A stretch of 64,000 nt of DNA from the NCBI RefSeq assembly GCF_009925085.1, contig NZ_JAABNR010000007.1, positions 1 to 64,000 on the forward strand, read 5' to 3'. Shown here one piece after another: positions 36,684 to 45,710 of this stretch. Source of the DNA: Stagnihabitans tardus. Lineage in GTDB: Bacteria > Pseudomonadota > Alphaproteobacteria > Rhodobacterales > Rhodobacteraceae. Position 1 is the stretch's first letter. Each line of letters begins with the position of its first letter. Under the pieces are notes generated by a model, which saw nothing but the letters and a program-made list of their open reading frames with translations, was not told the DNA's origin and did no database searches. The translations under genes were made by a program, and so were the position numbers.

Positions 36684-37151
36684 TCAGCCCCAGTGCATGA
36701 CGCAAATCAGGGTGAAGAGGCGCCGCGCCGTGGCGGTGTCGACCACGGCCTTGCCCTCGAGCCGCTCTTGCAGCACCCGCGCGCCCTCGTTGTGGATGCC
36801 GCGGCGTGCCATGTCGATGGCCTCGATCTGGCTGGGGGGCAGGCGCTTGACCGCCTCGAAATAGCTTTCGCAGATCTGGAAATAGTCCTTCACCACCTGG
36901 CGGAAGGGGCCCATCGACAGGTGGAATTCGGCCACCTGCGCCCCGTCTTCGGTCGAGATGCCAAAGACCAGCCGCCCCTCGCGGACCGCCAGGCCCAGGC
37001 GGTAGGGCCCGGGGAATTCCGCCGCGCGGGGGATGGAGAAAGCGTTGTCCTCCAGGAGGTCAAAGACCGCGACCTTGCGTTCCTGGTCCACTTCCGGCGA
37101 GGGGGCAGGCAGCGCCCGGTCGTCGATGTCGATGGCGATGAGGCGGCTCAT
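36684..37151 (-). CDS. UPF0262 family protein
   Basis: A 155-aa cytoplasmic protein starting SRLIAIDIDDRALPAPSPEV with VEFHLSMGPFRQVVKDYFQI-like central motif (AEFHLSMGPFRQVVKDYF) and EAIDMARRGIHNEGARVLQE near its C-terminus, the marks of UPF0262. It overlaps the hisD stop by ATGA. Function is unknown; the constant neighbourhood of hisD does not prove a role in histidine synthesis. Confidence 0.9.
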   Translation of the reverse strand: MSRLIAIDIDDRALPAPSPEVDQERKVAVFDLLEDNAFSIPRAAEFPGPYRLGLAVREGRLVFGISTEDGAQVAEFHLSMGPFRQVVKDYFQICESYFEAVKRLPPSQIEAIDMARRGIHNEGARVLQERLEGKAVVDTATARRLFTLICVMHWG

Positions 37152-38458
37152 CTCTCCCCCCCGTTCAGAACGTCCAACCTGGCGCGCACCGAAAGCCCAT
37201 GGGCCTGCAGGCTTTCCGAGATGGCCAGGCGTTCGGCATTCGGCCCGATGGCGGAAAGCGCCCCGGGTGTCATCTTGGCCAAGGTCGTGCGTTTGACGAA
37301 ATCCATCACCGAAAGCCCCGAAGAGAACCGCGCCGAGCGTGCCGTGGGCAGCACATGGTTCGGCCCTCCGATGTAATCACCGATCGCCTCGGGCGTATAG
37401 GCCCCAAGGAAGATCGCGCCCGCATGGGTGATCTCGGCCGAAAGCGCCTCCGGGTCGGCGACGCAAAGCTCCAGGTGCTCGGGCGCCACGCGGTTCGAGA
37501 GGGCCGCCGCCTCGGAGAGGCTCCGCACGACGATGACCGCGCCATTCGTGGCCCAGGAGGCGCCCGCGATGGCGCGCCGCTCCAGCGTTTCCAGGCGCTT
37601 GGCCACCGCATCGGCCACCGCCCGGCCAAAGGTCTCGGAGGTCGTCACCAGGATCGACTGCGCGCTTTCGTCATGTTCGGCCTGGGACAGGAGGTCCAAG
37701 GCGATCCAGTCCGGGTCGTTGTCGGCATCCGCAATCACCAGGATCTCCGACGGGCCCGCGATCATGTCGATGCCCACGCGCCCAAAGACCCGCCGCTTGG
37801 CCGCCGCCACATAGGCATTGCCCGGCCCGGTGATCTTGTCGACCGGCGCGATGGTCTTGGTCCCATAGGCCAGGGCCGCAATCGCCTGTGCCCCGCCGAT
37901 CCGGTAGATCTCGTCCACCCCGGCGATCTGGGCCGCCAGCAGAACCAGGGGGTTCACCACTCCGCCCGGGGTCGGACAGACCACTGCCAGCCGCGAGACA
38001 CCCGCCACCTTGGCCGGGATCGCATTCATCAGGACCGAAGAGGGATAAGAGGCCAGCCCCCCCGGCACATAAAGCCCCGCCGCCGTCACGGGAGTCCAGC
38101 GCCAGCCAAGCGTCGCGCCGATCTCATCGGTCCAGAGCGCATCCTGCGGCATCTGCCGCGCGTGATAGGCCCGGATGCGCTCGGCCGCCATCTCCAGCGC
38201 GGCGCGGTCCTCGGTCGAGACCCTGGCCACCTCGGCCGCAATCTCGCCGGGCGAAAAGGCCAGGGTTTCGGGCGTCAGCTCCAGCCGGTCGAAGCGTGCC
38301 GTCAGCTCCAGCACAGCCCGGTCGCCCCGCGCCCGGACATCGGCGATGATGGCCGCCACCGCCTGATCCACATCCTCCGCCTCTTCGCGCTTCATCCCCA
38401 AAAGGGCCGCGAATTGCGTTTCGAAATCGGCATCGATCGTGGAAAGGAACAGGGGCAT
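37148..38458 (-). CDS. hisD: Histidinol dehydrogenase
   Basis: A 436-aa zinc enzyme that oxidises L-histidinol to L-histidine in two NAD-dependent steps. Motifs: YVPGGLASYPSSVLMNAIPA, ACCESS-like IGGAQAIAALAYGT, VDKITGPGNAYVAAAKR, DMIAGPSEILV, the zinc/catalytic SQAEHDESAQSIL, and C-terminal NRVAPEHLELC. I chose the ATG at 38458 for the standard length; GGAG lies a bit far upstream (8-10 bases). First gene of hisD-UPF0262-phosphatase. Confidence 0.95.
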   Translation of the reverse strand: MPLFLSTIDADFETQFAALLGMKREEAEDVDQAVAAIIADVRARGDRAVLELTARFDRLELTPETLAFSPGEIAAEVARVSTEDRAALEMAAERIRAYHARQMPQDALWTDEIGATLGWRWTPVTAAGLYVPGGLASYPSSVLMNAIPAKVAGVSRLAVVCPTPGGVVNPLVLLAAQIAGVDEIYRIGGAQAIAALAYGTKTIAPVDKITGPGNAYVAAAKRRVFGRVGIDMIAGPSEILVIADADNDPDWIALDLLSQAEHDESAQSILVTTSETFGRAVADAVAKRLETLERRAIAGASWATNGAVIVVRSLSEAAALSNRVAPEHLELCVADPEALSAEITHAGAIFLGAYTPEAIGDYIGGPNHVLPTARSARFSSGLSVMDFVKRTTLAKMTPGALSAIGPNAERLAISESLQAHGLSVRARLDVLNGGER

Positions 38459-38530
38459 GGGGGAAACTCCGCTTTGCCCTTCCATAACGCTGCACCTGCG
38501 GCATCGCAAGCAGGGGGGCGCTGCCCCCCA

Positions 38531-38610
38531 AACCCCCCGGGATATTTATGAAAAGATGAATGGGAAGAGGGGCCTTCTATTTCATCTTTTCCCAAATATC
38601 CCCGCCGGAG
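38531..38610. repeat. Inverted pair of dispersed elements between hisD and the GlxA-type gene
   Basis: One copy at 38531-38560 (CCCCCCGGGATATTTATGAA) and a second in opposite orientation at 38578-38606 (TATTTCATCTTTTCCCAAAT), separated by about 17 bases. Together they form a large dyad that could fold into a long stem. It lies upstream of hisD and upstream-adjacent to the next minus-strand gene's 3' end. Confidence 0.65.
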
Positions 38611-38676
38611 GCTCCCTCGAGCCGAAGGGCGCAAGCCCGCAGGCGAGGCAAAAGGCTTGCGCCGCAAGGCGCTCCG

Positions 38677-39699
38677 TCAGGTCGTGGGGTCAGCGCCGCC
38701 GAAGTGGGAAAAGCGATAGGGGGAGAGCCCGTATTTCTTGCGGAAGCTCTTCGAGAAATGCGAGGCCGAGGCGAAACCGCAGGCCACGGCGACCTCGGTC
38801 ACCTTCATGTCGGTCTCCGACAGCAAAGCCCGCCCCCGCGCCAGCCGCAGGTCGTTCATATAGCGCACCGGGGTCACGTCGAGATGCGTGGCAAAGAGCC
38901 GCTCGATCTGGCGGCGCGAGAGGTTCAGATGGGCGGCACAGGCGTCGAGGTCGAAGGGCTCCTCGATCCGCGCTTCCAGGAAGGCCGCGGCCTGCAAAAG
39001 CTTTTCATGCCGCGTGCCAAGCCGCGCGGCCAAGGAGGTCGTCTGCTGATCGGCCTCATCGCGTCTTTGGGTCAGAAGGCACATGTTCATCACGCCCTGC
39101 GCCAGCTCCGCGCCATAGCGGTCGGCGATCAGCTTCAGCATCAGATCCGCCGCAGCCACGCCCCCGGCACAGCTCATCACCCGGTCGTCGATGCAAAACA
39201 CCTGCCGCGCCGGGGGCAGGTCGGGATGGAGCTCGGCAAAGGCCGGGATATTGTCCCAATGCAGCGTGAACCGCCGCCCCTTCAGGATCCCGGCCGTGGC
39301 CAAAGCATAGGCCCCGGTGCAAAGCCCCCCCACGATCCGTCCCCGCCGCCAGAGGCCGCGCAGCCAATCCCCCAGGGCGCCACTGGCCTTGCCCTCGGGC
39401 TCCACCCCCGAGATCACCAGGACGATCCCCTCGGGCTGCGCCTCGGCCCAGGGACCGTCCACCATGATCGGCACGCCGTTCGAACAGGCCACCGGAGCGC
39501 CGTCGTCCGAAAGCACCTGCCACTTGAACAGCACCTGTCCGGTCAGCTGGTTGGCCATCCGCAAGGGCTCGATGGCCGAGGAAAAGGCCAGCATGGTGAA
39601 CTTGGGCAAAAGCACGAAGCTGACGGGCAGGGCCCGGCCCTGGGTGGCCAGGGTCACATGGGCAGCGCCCTTGGAGACGAATTTTGCGACCTCGTTCAT
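38677..39699 (-). CDS. GlxA-family AraC-type transcriptional regulator
   Basis: A 340-aa protein with an N-terminal class I glutamine-amidotransferase-like domain (FVLLPKFTMLAFSSAIEPLR, GGLCTGAYALATAGIL, with the cysteine in the nucleophile-like position) and a C-terminal AraC/XylS domain with two helix-turn-helix units (AAHLNLSRRQIERLFATHL, EVAVACGFASASHFSKSFR). GlxA-type regulators control choline or glycine-betaine catabolism (GbdR) or arginine use; the ligand here is unknown. The 216-bp gap to the next gene at 39916 contains no gene. Confidence 0.9.
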   Translation of the reverse strand: MNEVAKFVSKGAAHVTLATQGRALPVSFVLLPKFTMLAFSSAIEPLRMANQLTGQVLFKWQVLSDDGAPVACSNGVPIMVDGPWAEAQPEGIVLVISGVEPEGKASGALGDWLRGLWRRGRIVGGLCTGAYALATAGILKGRRFTLHWDNIPAFAELHPDLPPARQVFCIDDRVMSCAGGVAAADLMLKLIADRYGAELAQGVMNMCLLTQRRDEADQQTTSLAARLGTRHEKLLQAAAFLEARIEEPFDLDACAAHLNLSRRQIERLFATHLDVTPVRYMNDLRLARGRALLSETDMKVTEVAVACGFASASHFSKSFRKKYGLSPYRFSHFGGADPTT

Positions 39700-39915
39700 G
39701 GCGCGATCTTAGCAGCTTGTGCCGCGGGTTTCACCCCCAGATCGCCGCAGTCGCGGCCTTATGCGTCATTTCCTCGTGAGTGCGTCGTTTTTGGGCGGGT
39801 TGGGGCGGCGATCTTCATCATAATCTCACCTTCATCAGTCGAGATTTGTTTTTTTCATTGACAGGAAAGCCCGGCCTGCGCCACCTCATCGCCGAAGCAA
39901 AAGGATTCCCCCCAG

Positions 39916-40707
39916 ATGCAGTTCGGCGACATCAACCTTCTCTTTTCTCTCTCCGGCCTGGTGGTCGGCGTGATCGTCGGCCTGACCGGCGTGGGCGGCG
40001 GCTCGCTGATGACGCCGCTTCTGATCGCGCTTTTCGCGGTGGAGCCTTCCAAGGCCGTGGGCTCGGATCTCTTGTATGCCGCCCTGACCAAGTCGGTCGG
40101 CACGGCGGTCCATGGCAAGAACGGAGCGGTGGATTGGCAGATCGTGCGGCGGCTGGCCCTGGGCTCGGTCCCGGCGACGCTGCTGACCTTCCTGGTGATG
40201 ATCCATTACGACCTGGCCGGGACGAAGAGCGGAGTTCTGGTGACAGCGCTGGCCTGTGTGCTGGTGGTGACGGCCTTCACCATGCTCTTGCGCGGACGGA
40301 TCGTGGCCTATCTCGCCCGCGCGGTCGAGGGGGTGAGCGAGTTCTCCATCGCCGCGATGACCGTGGTGACGGGGGTCGTGCTGGGCGTCCTGGTGACGCT
40401 GACCTCGGTGGGGGCAGGGGCCATCGGGGTGACGGCGCTGTTGGTGCTCTATCCCCGCATGGCGACGGTGCGGATCGTGGGGTCAGACATTGCCCATGCC
40501 GTGCCCCTGACCCTGGTGGCGGGGCTCGGGCATTGGTATTTCCTGGGCGATGTCGATTGGGCGATGCTGGCGTCCTTGCTGATCGGCTCGGTGCCGGGGA
40601 TCTATATCGGCGCCCATCTCGCCCCCCGCCTGCCCGAGGCCGCGCTGCGGACCATGCTGGCGGTGGTGCTCTTCCTGGTCGCGCTGAAGCTCTTTGGGGT
40701 CTATTGA
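39916..40707 (+). CDS. TauE/SafE-family permease
   Basis: A 263-aa membrane protein with eight predicted hydrophobic segments and the family motif LTGVGGGSLMTPLLI (about residues 23-37), with its counterpart TLTSVGAGAIGVTALLVLYP. It differs from the TauE gene at 21441 in motif detail, being closer to the general sulfite exporter group. Substrate unknown; sulfite or organosulfonates are likely. It starts 216 bases from the divergent GlxA regulator, which might control it. Confidence 0.87.
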   Translation: MQFGDINLLFSLSGLVVGVIVGLTGVGGGSLMTPLLIALFAVEPSKAVGSDLLYAALTKSVGTAVHGKNGAVDWQIVRRLALGSVPATLLTFLVMIHYDLAGTKSGVLVTALACVLVVTAFTMLLRGRIVAYLARAVEGVSEFSIAAMTVVTGVVLGVLVTLTSVGAGAIGVTALLVLYPRMATVRIVGSDIAHAVPLTLVAGLGHWYFLGDVDWAMLASLLIGSVPGIYIGAHLAPRLPEAALRTMLAVVLFLVALKLFGVY

Positions 40708-40722
40708 GGCAAGGTGCGGAGC

Positions 40723-40745
40723 GGTGCGCTGAAGCGCACCCTACG
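40723..40745 (+). terminator. REP-like hairpin after the TauE permease gene
   Basis: GGTGCGC and GCGCACC form a 7-bp stem around TGAA (40723-40740), followed by CTACG. It begins 16 bases after the permease stop. It is the same type as the inverted repeat at 24298 (ending CACCCTAC). It lacks a U-tract. Confidence 0.5.
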
Positions 40746-40780
40746 CGCGGGGAAAGGGGCCGTCCTTCGGGGCGGCCTTG

Positions 40781-41704
40781 TCATTCGCGGACCTGGTCGG
40801 GCGGAGGGTAATCCGGCGTCGTCAGGCAGGTCTGGAACCAGTCGGTGAGCGGCGGCGCAAAGCCTCCGGGCAGGCCGTCCGGTCCCAGCATGGCCATGGC
40901 CACCACATCGGTTTCGCCCGGGTCCATCGGGTCCAGGTCGGGCCGCGCAACGAGGGGATCGGAAAAATCGTCCGGCGCCGTGGTCCAGCCGACCTGGGGC
41001 GCGTCGATGCTCATTTCCGGGCAGAAGGGCTCGCTCCCCCAGCCGCCCTGGTCCAGGATCGAACAGCGGCCTTTCAGAACCGGCTGTCCCGCGACGATCT
41101 GATCGACCCGCAGGTCGGTCATATAGTGGCCCGAGGCCCAGGTGACCTCAGCCGTGCAGACCCGGTCATGGTGCTGGATGCGGAAAGTCCCGGCACAATG
41201 CAGGTCTTCGTAGGGGCGCTCCAGCACCCAGGGCTCCAGCAGGCCGCAGTTGGCGTCGTCATGGCCGAAAGGCCCGCCGGTAAACTTGCGGCGGAACCGC
41301 ATCTCCTCGCGCAAGAGGGCGAGGTTGGACGGATCGGCGGCAAAGCTGGACAGGCGCTCCAGCCGTTCGGCCAGCCAGTCCTTGGTGAACCAGGTCTCCG
41401 CACAAGAACTCGGTTCGTCGTCACAGGCCCCGGAGTCCTCTGGCTGGGCCTTGGCGTAATCCCAGGCGTTGCCATAGGCGTCCAGCTGATGCCGGATCGA
41501 ACGACGCAGGCCGAGCGCGACCCATGGGTTGCGGTTCTGCGCGAGCGTTTCGGTGGCGGTGGTCCAGATCGCTTCGGCCTTGGCACGGAGCCCCGGGTCA
41601 GCGCAGATCGTGGCCTGGAAGTCGCCTTCTGGCGCGGCGCAGTCAGCATGGGCCGCCTGCGCCAGGAAGATCAGTCCCGCTTGCCAGCAAAGCGCGTTTG
41701 CCAA
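40781..41704 (-). CDS. Secreted Cys-rich protein of unknown function
   Basis: A 307-aa protein. I place the start at the TTG at 41704 since it has AGGAG 8 bases before it and yields a signal peptide ([19 protein letters not shown]) cut before DCAAPEG. Ten or so cysteines, for example [30 protein letters not shown] and LHCAGTF, suggest disulfides. The N-terminal [19 protein letters not shown] resembles proteins of the LprI/DUF1311 type but the match is short. The beginning overlaps metG by 34 bases. Confidence 0.65.
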   Translation of the reverse strand: MANALCWQAGLIFLAQAAHADCAAPEGDFQATICADPGLRAKAEAIWTTATETLAQNRNPWVALGLRRSIRHQLDAYGNAWDYAKAQPEDSGACDDEPSSCAETWFTKDWLAERLERLSSFAADPSNLALLREEMRFRRKFTGGPFGHDDANCGLLEPWVLERPYEDLHCAGTFRIQHHDRVCTAEVTWASGHYMTDLRVDQIVAGQPVLKGRCSILDQGGWGSEPFCPEMSIDAPQVGWTTAPDDFSDPLVARPDLDPMDPGETDVVAMAMLGPDGLPGGFAPPLTDWFQTCLTTPDYPPPDQVRE

Positions 41705-43389
41705 TCGCTGCGCTCCTCGTCGGTGATCTTGCGGAAAAGGTTCTCGGGCACCTGGAAGCCATGGCCCGCCTCCAGCACCCGCATGGCATGGGCGATATCC
41801 TCGGGCCAGGACCAGTCCGCGCAACCCAGCGCGGTCATCATGGTCTGGGCCGCGTCCGGGATGAAGGGCGAGGAGAGGACCGCGTAAAGCCGGATCAGGT
41901 TGAAGGAGAGCCGGATCATCGCCTGCGCGCGCTCGGGGTCGGTCTTGACCACGGTCCAGGGGGCCGCCGATTGCAGGTATTCGTTGCCCACGACCCAGAT
42001 GGCGCGGAGCTCGGCTGCGGCCTTGCGGACCTCCATTTGCGCCATCAGCGTCTCATACTCGCGGACACGGGCGCCGAGGTCGGCGATGAGGGCGGCCTCT
42101 TGGGGCCCGAACTCGCCGCCTTCGGGGATCGCATCGCCAAATTTCGACTTGGCGAATTTGGTGACGCGGGAGACGAGGTTGCCCAGCACATCGGCCAGGT
42201 CCTTGTTGACCGAGGCCTGGAAATTCTCCCAGGTGAATTCGGCGTCCGAGGTTTCGGGCGCGTGCGAAAGCAACCACCAGCGCCAGTAATCGGCGGGCAG
42301 GATGGACAAAGCCTGGTCCATGAAAACCCCGCGCCCGCGCGAGGTCGAGAACTGGCCGCCGTCGTAATTCAGGTAGTTGAAGCTTTTCAGGTAATCGACC
42401 AGCTTCCAGGGCTCACCCGAGCCCAGGATCGTGGCGGGGAAGGACAGGGTATGGAAGGGGACGTTGTCCTTGCCCATGAACTGGTAATAGGTCACGTCGC
42501 TCGCGCCCTTGTCGGTGCGCCACCAGCGTTGCCAAGCCTCATCCCCAAGCCCGTTCGCATCGGCCCATTCGGCGGTGCCTGCGATATACTCGATGGGCGC
42601 GTCGAACCAGACGTAGAAGACCTTGCCCTCCATCCCCGGCCAGGGCTGATCGCCCTTCTTCACCGGGATGCCCCAATGCAGGTCGCGCGTGATCCCCCGG
42701 TCCTGCAAGCCGTCACCATCGTTCAGCCATTTCTTGGCAATCGAGGTCGTCAGGATCGGCCAGTCACTCTTGCTGTCGATCCAGGCCTCGAGCTTGTCCT
42801 TCAAGGCGCGCTGCATGAGGTAAAGGTGCTTGGTCTCGCGCAGCTCCAGGTTCGTGGACCCCGAAACGGTCGAGCGCGGGTTGATCAGATCGGTCGGATC
42901 CAGCTGCTTGGTGCAGTTGTCGCATTGATCGCCCCGGGCGCTGTCGAAACCGCAGTTCGGGCAGGTGCCCTCGATATAGCGGTCGGGCAGGAAGCGGTTG
43001 TCGTCCACCGAAAAGATCATCTTCTCGGTCACTTCGCGGATCAGGCCCTGTTCGGCCAGAACGCCCGCGAAATGCTGGGTCAGGTGGTGGTTGCGGGCCG
43101 AGGACGACCGCCCGAAATGGTCGAAGCTCAGCCGGAAGCCCCTGGCGATCTCGGCCTGAACCTCGTGCATCTCGGCGCAATACTCGGCCACCGGCTTGCC
43201 CGCCTTGGCGGCCGCAAGCTCGGCCGGTGTCCCATGTTCATCCGTCGCGCAGATGAACATGACCTCATGCCCCCGCGCCCGGTTGTAGCGGGCGAAAAGA
43301 TCGGCCGGCAGCTGGCTGCCCACCAGGTTGCCCAGATGCTTGATCCCGTTGATGTAAGGGATGGCAGAGGTGATGAGAATTCGCGCCAT
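41671..43389 (-). CDS. metG: Methionyl-tRNA synthetase
   Basis: A 572-aa class I aminoacyl-tRNA synthetase. Motifs: [19 protein letters not shown] (HIGH region), the zinc-binding [17 protein letters not shown] knuckle, WFDAPIEYI, and the KMSKS-region [13 protein letters not shown], where both lysines are replaced (Q and T), a variant I believe is lineage typical. No C-terminal tRNA-binding EMAP domain, hence the short length. It starts at the ATG at 43389, preceded by AAGGGG. Confidence 0.95.
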   Translation of the reverse strand: MARILITSAIPYINGIKHLGNLVGSQLPADLFARYNRARGHEVMFICATDEHGTPAELAAAKAGKPVAEYCAEMHEVQAEIARGFRLSFDHFGRSSSARNHHLTQHFAGVLAEQGLIREVTEKMIFSVDDNRFLPDRYIEGTCPNCGFDSARGDQCDNCTKQLDPTDLINPRSTVSGSTNLELRETKHLYLMQRALKDKLEAWIDSKSDWPILTTSIAKKWLNDGDGLQDRGITRDLHWGIPVKKGDQPWPGMEGKVFYVWFDAPIEYIAGTAEWADANGLGDEAWQRWWRTDKGASDVTYYQFMGKDNVPFHTLSFPATILGSGEPWKLVDYLKSFNYLNYDGGQFSTSRGRGVFMDQALSILPADYWRWWLLSHAPETSDAEFTWENFQASVNKDLADVLGNLVSRVTKFAKSKFGDAIPEGGEFGPQEAALIADLGARVREYETLMAQMEVRKAAAELRAIWVVGNEYLQSAAPWTVVKTDPERAQAMIRLSFNLIRLYAVLSSPFIPDAAQTMMTALGCADWSWPEDIAHAMRVLEAGHGFQVPENLFRKITDEERSDWQTRFAGKRD

Positions 43390-43553
43390 GACACGCCCCT
43401 TTTCGATGCTTGCCCCCAGATACCGCAAGCCCGGGCCAAGGGCCAGACGCTTGCGCGATTTCGCCGGCTGCAAGATCGCCTTCCCGACTTCGCTTGCCCG
43501 ACTCGAGGGGCCGGGCTAGCCTGACCCCATTGCATCAAATCCTTGAGGGTCCC

Positions 43554-44150
43554 ATGGCCAGCCTCGACGCCCCCGTGCTGAAAGAGATTTCCGAGGCCGT
43601 GCAGGACATGTCGGTCCTTTCCAAGCTCTTGAAGCCCTTGGTCACCCCCCATGGCGCCGAGATGGACGCGGCCAAGCTGAAGACCGCCGCGCTGAAGGTG
43701 CGCAAGTTCCTGACCCGCTATGCGCCCTTGATGAAGCTCGCGGGCTCCTCCCATGCCGACAAGCTGGGGGAGAAGACCAAGGCGGGGCTTCTCTGGCTCG
43801 ATGAGACCATGGGCGAGATGCTGAAGCTCGACAGCGCCTTGGCCGATGCGATCAAGGTGGCGAGCCTCGATCCGGCCAAGAACCATGCCAAGATCGTCAA
43901 GGCGATGAAATCGGCCAATGCGGATGCGGGCAAGCCCTCCTGGGCCACGGCCAAGATCTCCAGCATCGAGAAGGAACTCAAGACCTTCACCGCGCAGCGT
44001 GAAAAGCTGGACACTTTGGGCGATTTCCTCGACACCGCCAAGGATTTCGGCGGGGTCGAGGGGAAGTATCTCTCCTCCTTCGGCCTGGTCATCCTGTTGT
44101 TCTATATCTGGAAATACTTCCAGACCCGGCTGACCAAGCTGCCGAAGTGA
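43554..44150 (+). CDS. Protein of unknown function with C-terminal membrane anchor
   Basis: A 198-aa Lys- and Ala-rich, largely helical protein, with no signal peptide. A long helix around DAAKLKTAALKVRKFLTRYA and one around SSIEKELKTFTAQREKLDTL suggest a coiled coil. The C-terminus SSFGLVILLFYIWKYFQTRL looks like one transmembrane segment with the bulk in the cytoplasm. GAGGG precedes the ATG at 43554. It is convergent with the SDR gene (adjacent stops). Confidence 0.7.
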   Translation: MASLDAPVLKEISEAVQDMSVLSKLLKPLVTPHGAEMDAAKLKTAALKVRKFLTRYAPLMKLAGSSHADKLGEKTKAGLLWLDETMGEMLKLDSALADAIKVASLDPAKNHAKIVKAMKSANADAGKPSWATAKISSIEKELKTFTAQREKLDTLGDFLDTAKDFGGVEGKYLSSFGLVILLFYIWKYFQTRLTKLPK

Positions 44151-44897
44151 TCACTGCGCCGTATAGCCGCCATCGACCAGGTGATAGCTGCCGGTGATGA
44201 AGGAGGCGCGGTCCGACAGAAGGAACAGCGTCAGGGCAGAGACCTCCTCAGGCGTGCCGAGCCGTCCGATGGGGTGGACGGCAACCAGCCCCGCCTTGGC
44301 GTCGGGCGGCAGGGCCGAAAGCAAGGGCGTCTCGATGAAGGCCGGGCCCACGGCATTCACGCGGATCCCCTTGGCCGCATATTCGATGGCCGCGACCTTG
44401 GTCAGGCCCAGAAGCGCATGTTTGGCCGCCACATAGGCCGAAGCCCCGGCAAAGCCGACCGAGCCCAGGATCGAGGCCATGTTGACGATGGCGCCGCCCT
44501 CTTTCATCGCGGGAATGGCAAAGCGCATGCCATAGAAGACGCCGTTGAGGTTGACGTCGATCACCTTCTTCCAGCCGTCCAGCGGGTATTCGCCCACCGG
44601 GGCCAAGGGGCCGCCGATGCCCGCATTGTTCACCAGAAGATGCAGCCCATCGCCCCAGCCCACGGCGTTGCGCACCAGGGCCGCCACCTTGTCGGGGTCC
44701 GAGACATCGCCATTGGCCGCAGTCGCCTTGCCACCCTTGGCCTCGATCTCGGCCACCACTTCCTTGGCCTTGTCCAAGTCCAGGTCCTGCACCACCACCT
44801 TGGCGCCCGAAGCCGCCAGGTCGCGCGCAATCGCCGCCCCGATCCCCGAGCCCGCGCCCGTCACGATCGCCACTTTGCCGTCGAATCTCAGGTCCAT
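44151..44897 (-). CDS. Short-chain dehydrogenase/reductase
   Basis: A 248-aa classical SDR with TGAGSGIGAAIARDLAASGA (cofactor glycine motif, residues 14-33), D in VVVQDLDLDKAKE suggesting NAD preference, NNAGIGGPLAP, the catalytic S in SILGSVGF and YVAAKHALL (Y, K), and GTPEEVSALTLFLLSDRASF near the end. FabG- or hydroxybutyrate-dehydrogenase-like; the substrate is unknown. AAGGAGG precedes the ATG at 44897. Confidence 0.9.
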   Translation of the reverse strand: MDLRFDGKVAIVTGAGSGIGAAIARDLAASGAKVVVQDLDLDKAKEVVAEIEAKGGKATAANGDVSDPDKVAALVRNAVGWGDGLHLLVNNAGIGGPLAPVGEYPLDGWKKVIDVNLNGVFYGMRFAIPAMKEGGAIVNMASILGSVGFAGASAYVAAKHALLGLTKVAAIEYAAKGIRVNAVGPAFIETPLLSALPPDAKAGLVAVHPIGRLGTPEEVSALTLFLLSDRASFITGSYHLVDGGYTAQ

Positions 44898-44978
44898 GCT
44901 CGCCTCCTTGGGTTGCATGTCCCTTGTGGGGCAAAGCCGGACCGGGCGCCTTGATCCACGGCAAGTGGGCGGTTTGAT

Positions 44979-45614
44979 CTAGGGCAAGCGGGCCTCATGC
45001 AGCGCCAACCGCCCCTCCTGTCCCGTCACCCGCCATTCGGCCACCGGCGCCATCCGCGCCCGAAGCCGCCGCAAGCCCCAGGCCTCGCGCCGTTCGTACA
45101 GCGTCGAGCCCGAGGGGGCGGGCCAGAATTGCCAGCGCGTCTCGACCCCCTGTGCGCCGCCCTCGCCCGGGGTCATCAGCACGCCGAGGGGGGCGAGGCG
45201 GTCGGCATGACGCGCGGCCTCCGCCCCGGTTTCGGCCGCCAGGTGCAGGCGGCGGACCGGGGTCAGGCCGGGCGGGGCCAGGACCTCGCCGATCACCAGG
45301 GGCACGGCGCCGGAGCGGAGCGCCTCCTCCATCGTCCAGAGGATATCCTCCGGCCGGCGGGCGCGGGCAAAGATGATCCGGCCAGGGTCGGCGAATTCGG
45401 TCAGGCCTGCGGGATAGATCCGTTCGGCCTGCCAGCCGGGCAGGACCCAGACGACCGGACCCTGGGAGTGGCGCATCAGGATCGCCCCCAGCGTCACCCG
45501 CGCCGCCCCGCAGAATTCATGCAACCGCCCCCGCGCCAGGCTCAGCGGCCCGATCAATTGCTGATCGGGCCAGCCCTTGCGGGCATCGGGCAGGTGAAGA
45601 ATCGGTGATACCAT
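44979..45614 (-). CDS. ImuA-like SOS protein (RecA-related), solitary
   Basis: A 211-aa protein with ImuA family features: LSLARGRLHEFCGAARVTLG at the start, VVWVLPGWQAERIYPAGLTE, the PEDILWTMEEALRSGAVPLV segment and LTPVRRLHLAAETGAEAARH. Canonical Walker motifs are lacking as in other ImuA proteins. In other bacteria imuA is followed by imuB and dnaE2 for error-prone lesion bypass; here the next gene is an SDR. A perfect SOS box lies 15 bases upstream of the start at 45614, supporting the call. GGTGATACC precedes the ATG. Confidence 0.75.
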   Translation of the reverse strand: MVSPILHLPDARKGWPDQQLIGPLSLARGRLHEFCGAARVTLGAILMRHSQGPVVWVLPGWQAERIYPAGLTEFADPGRIIFARARRPEDILWTMEEALRSGAVPLVIGEVLAPPGLTPVRRLHLAAETGAEAARHADRLAPLGVLMTPGEGGAQGVETRWQFWPAPSGSTLYERREAWGLRRLRARMAPVAEWRVTGQEGRLALHEARLP

Positions 45615-45629
45615 GGGGACAGTGTAAAT

Positions 45630-45644
45630 GTTCCTCAAATGTTC
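45630..45644. promoter_or_regulatory. LexA-binding SOS box
   Basis: GTTCCTCAAATGTTC fits the alphaproteobacterial LexA site GTTC-N7-GTTC exactly. It lies 15 bases upstream of the ImuA-like start and 66 bases upstream of the divergent aldo/keto reductase, so it could act on either. Confidence 0.8.
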
Positions 45645-45710
45645 TCAACCCCGCCCGCTTCCCTTTGGGCCGCAAACCCCCTAGCCTGCGGCCAAAATCA
45701 GGAGAGCGCG

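Noticed and set aside
44147-44156. AGTGATCACT palindrome resembling the sucC/sdhC motif
   Set aside because: It is formed by the adjoining stop codons of two convergent genes, is not in a promoter region, and differs at both ends from the TGTGATCACA core.
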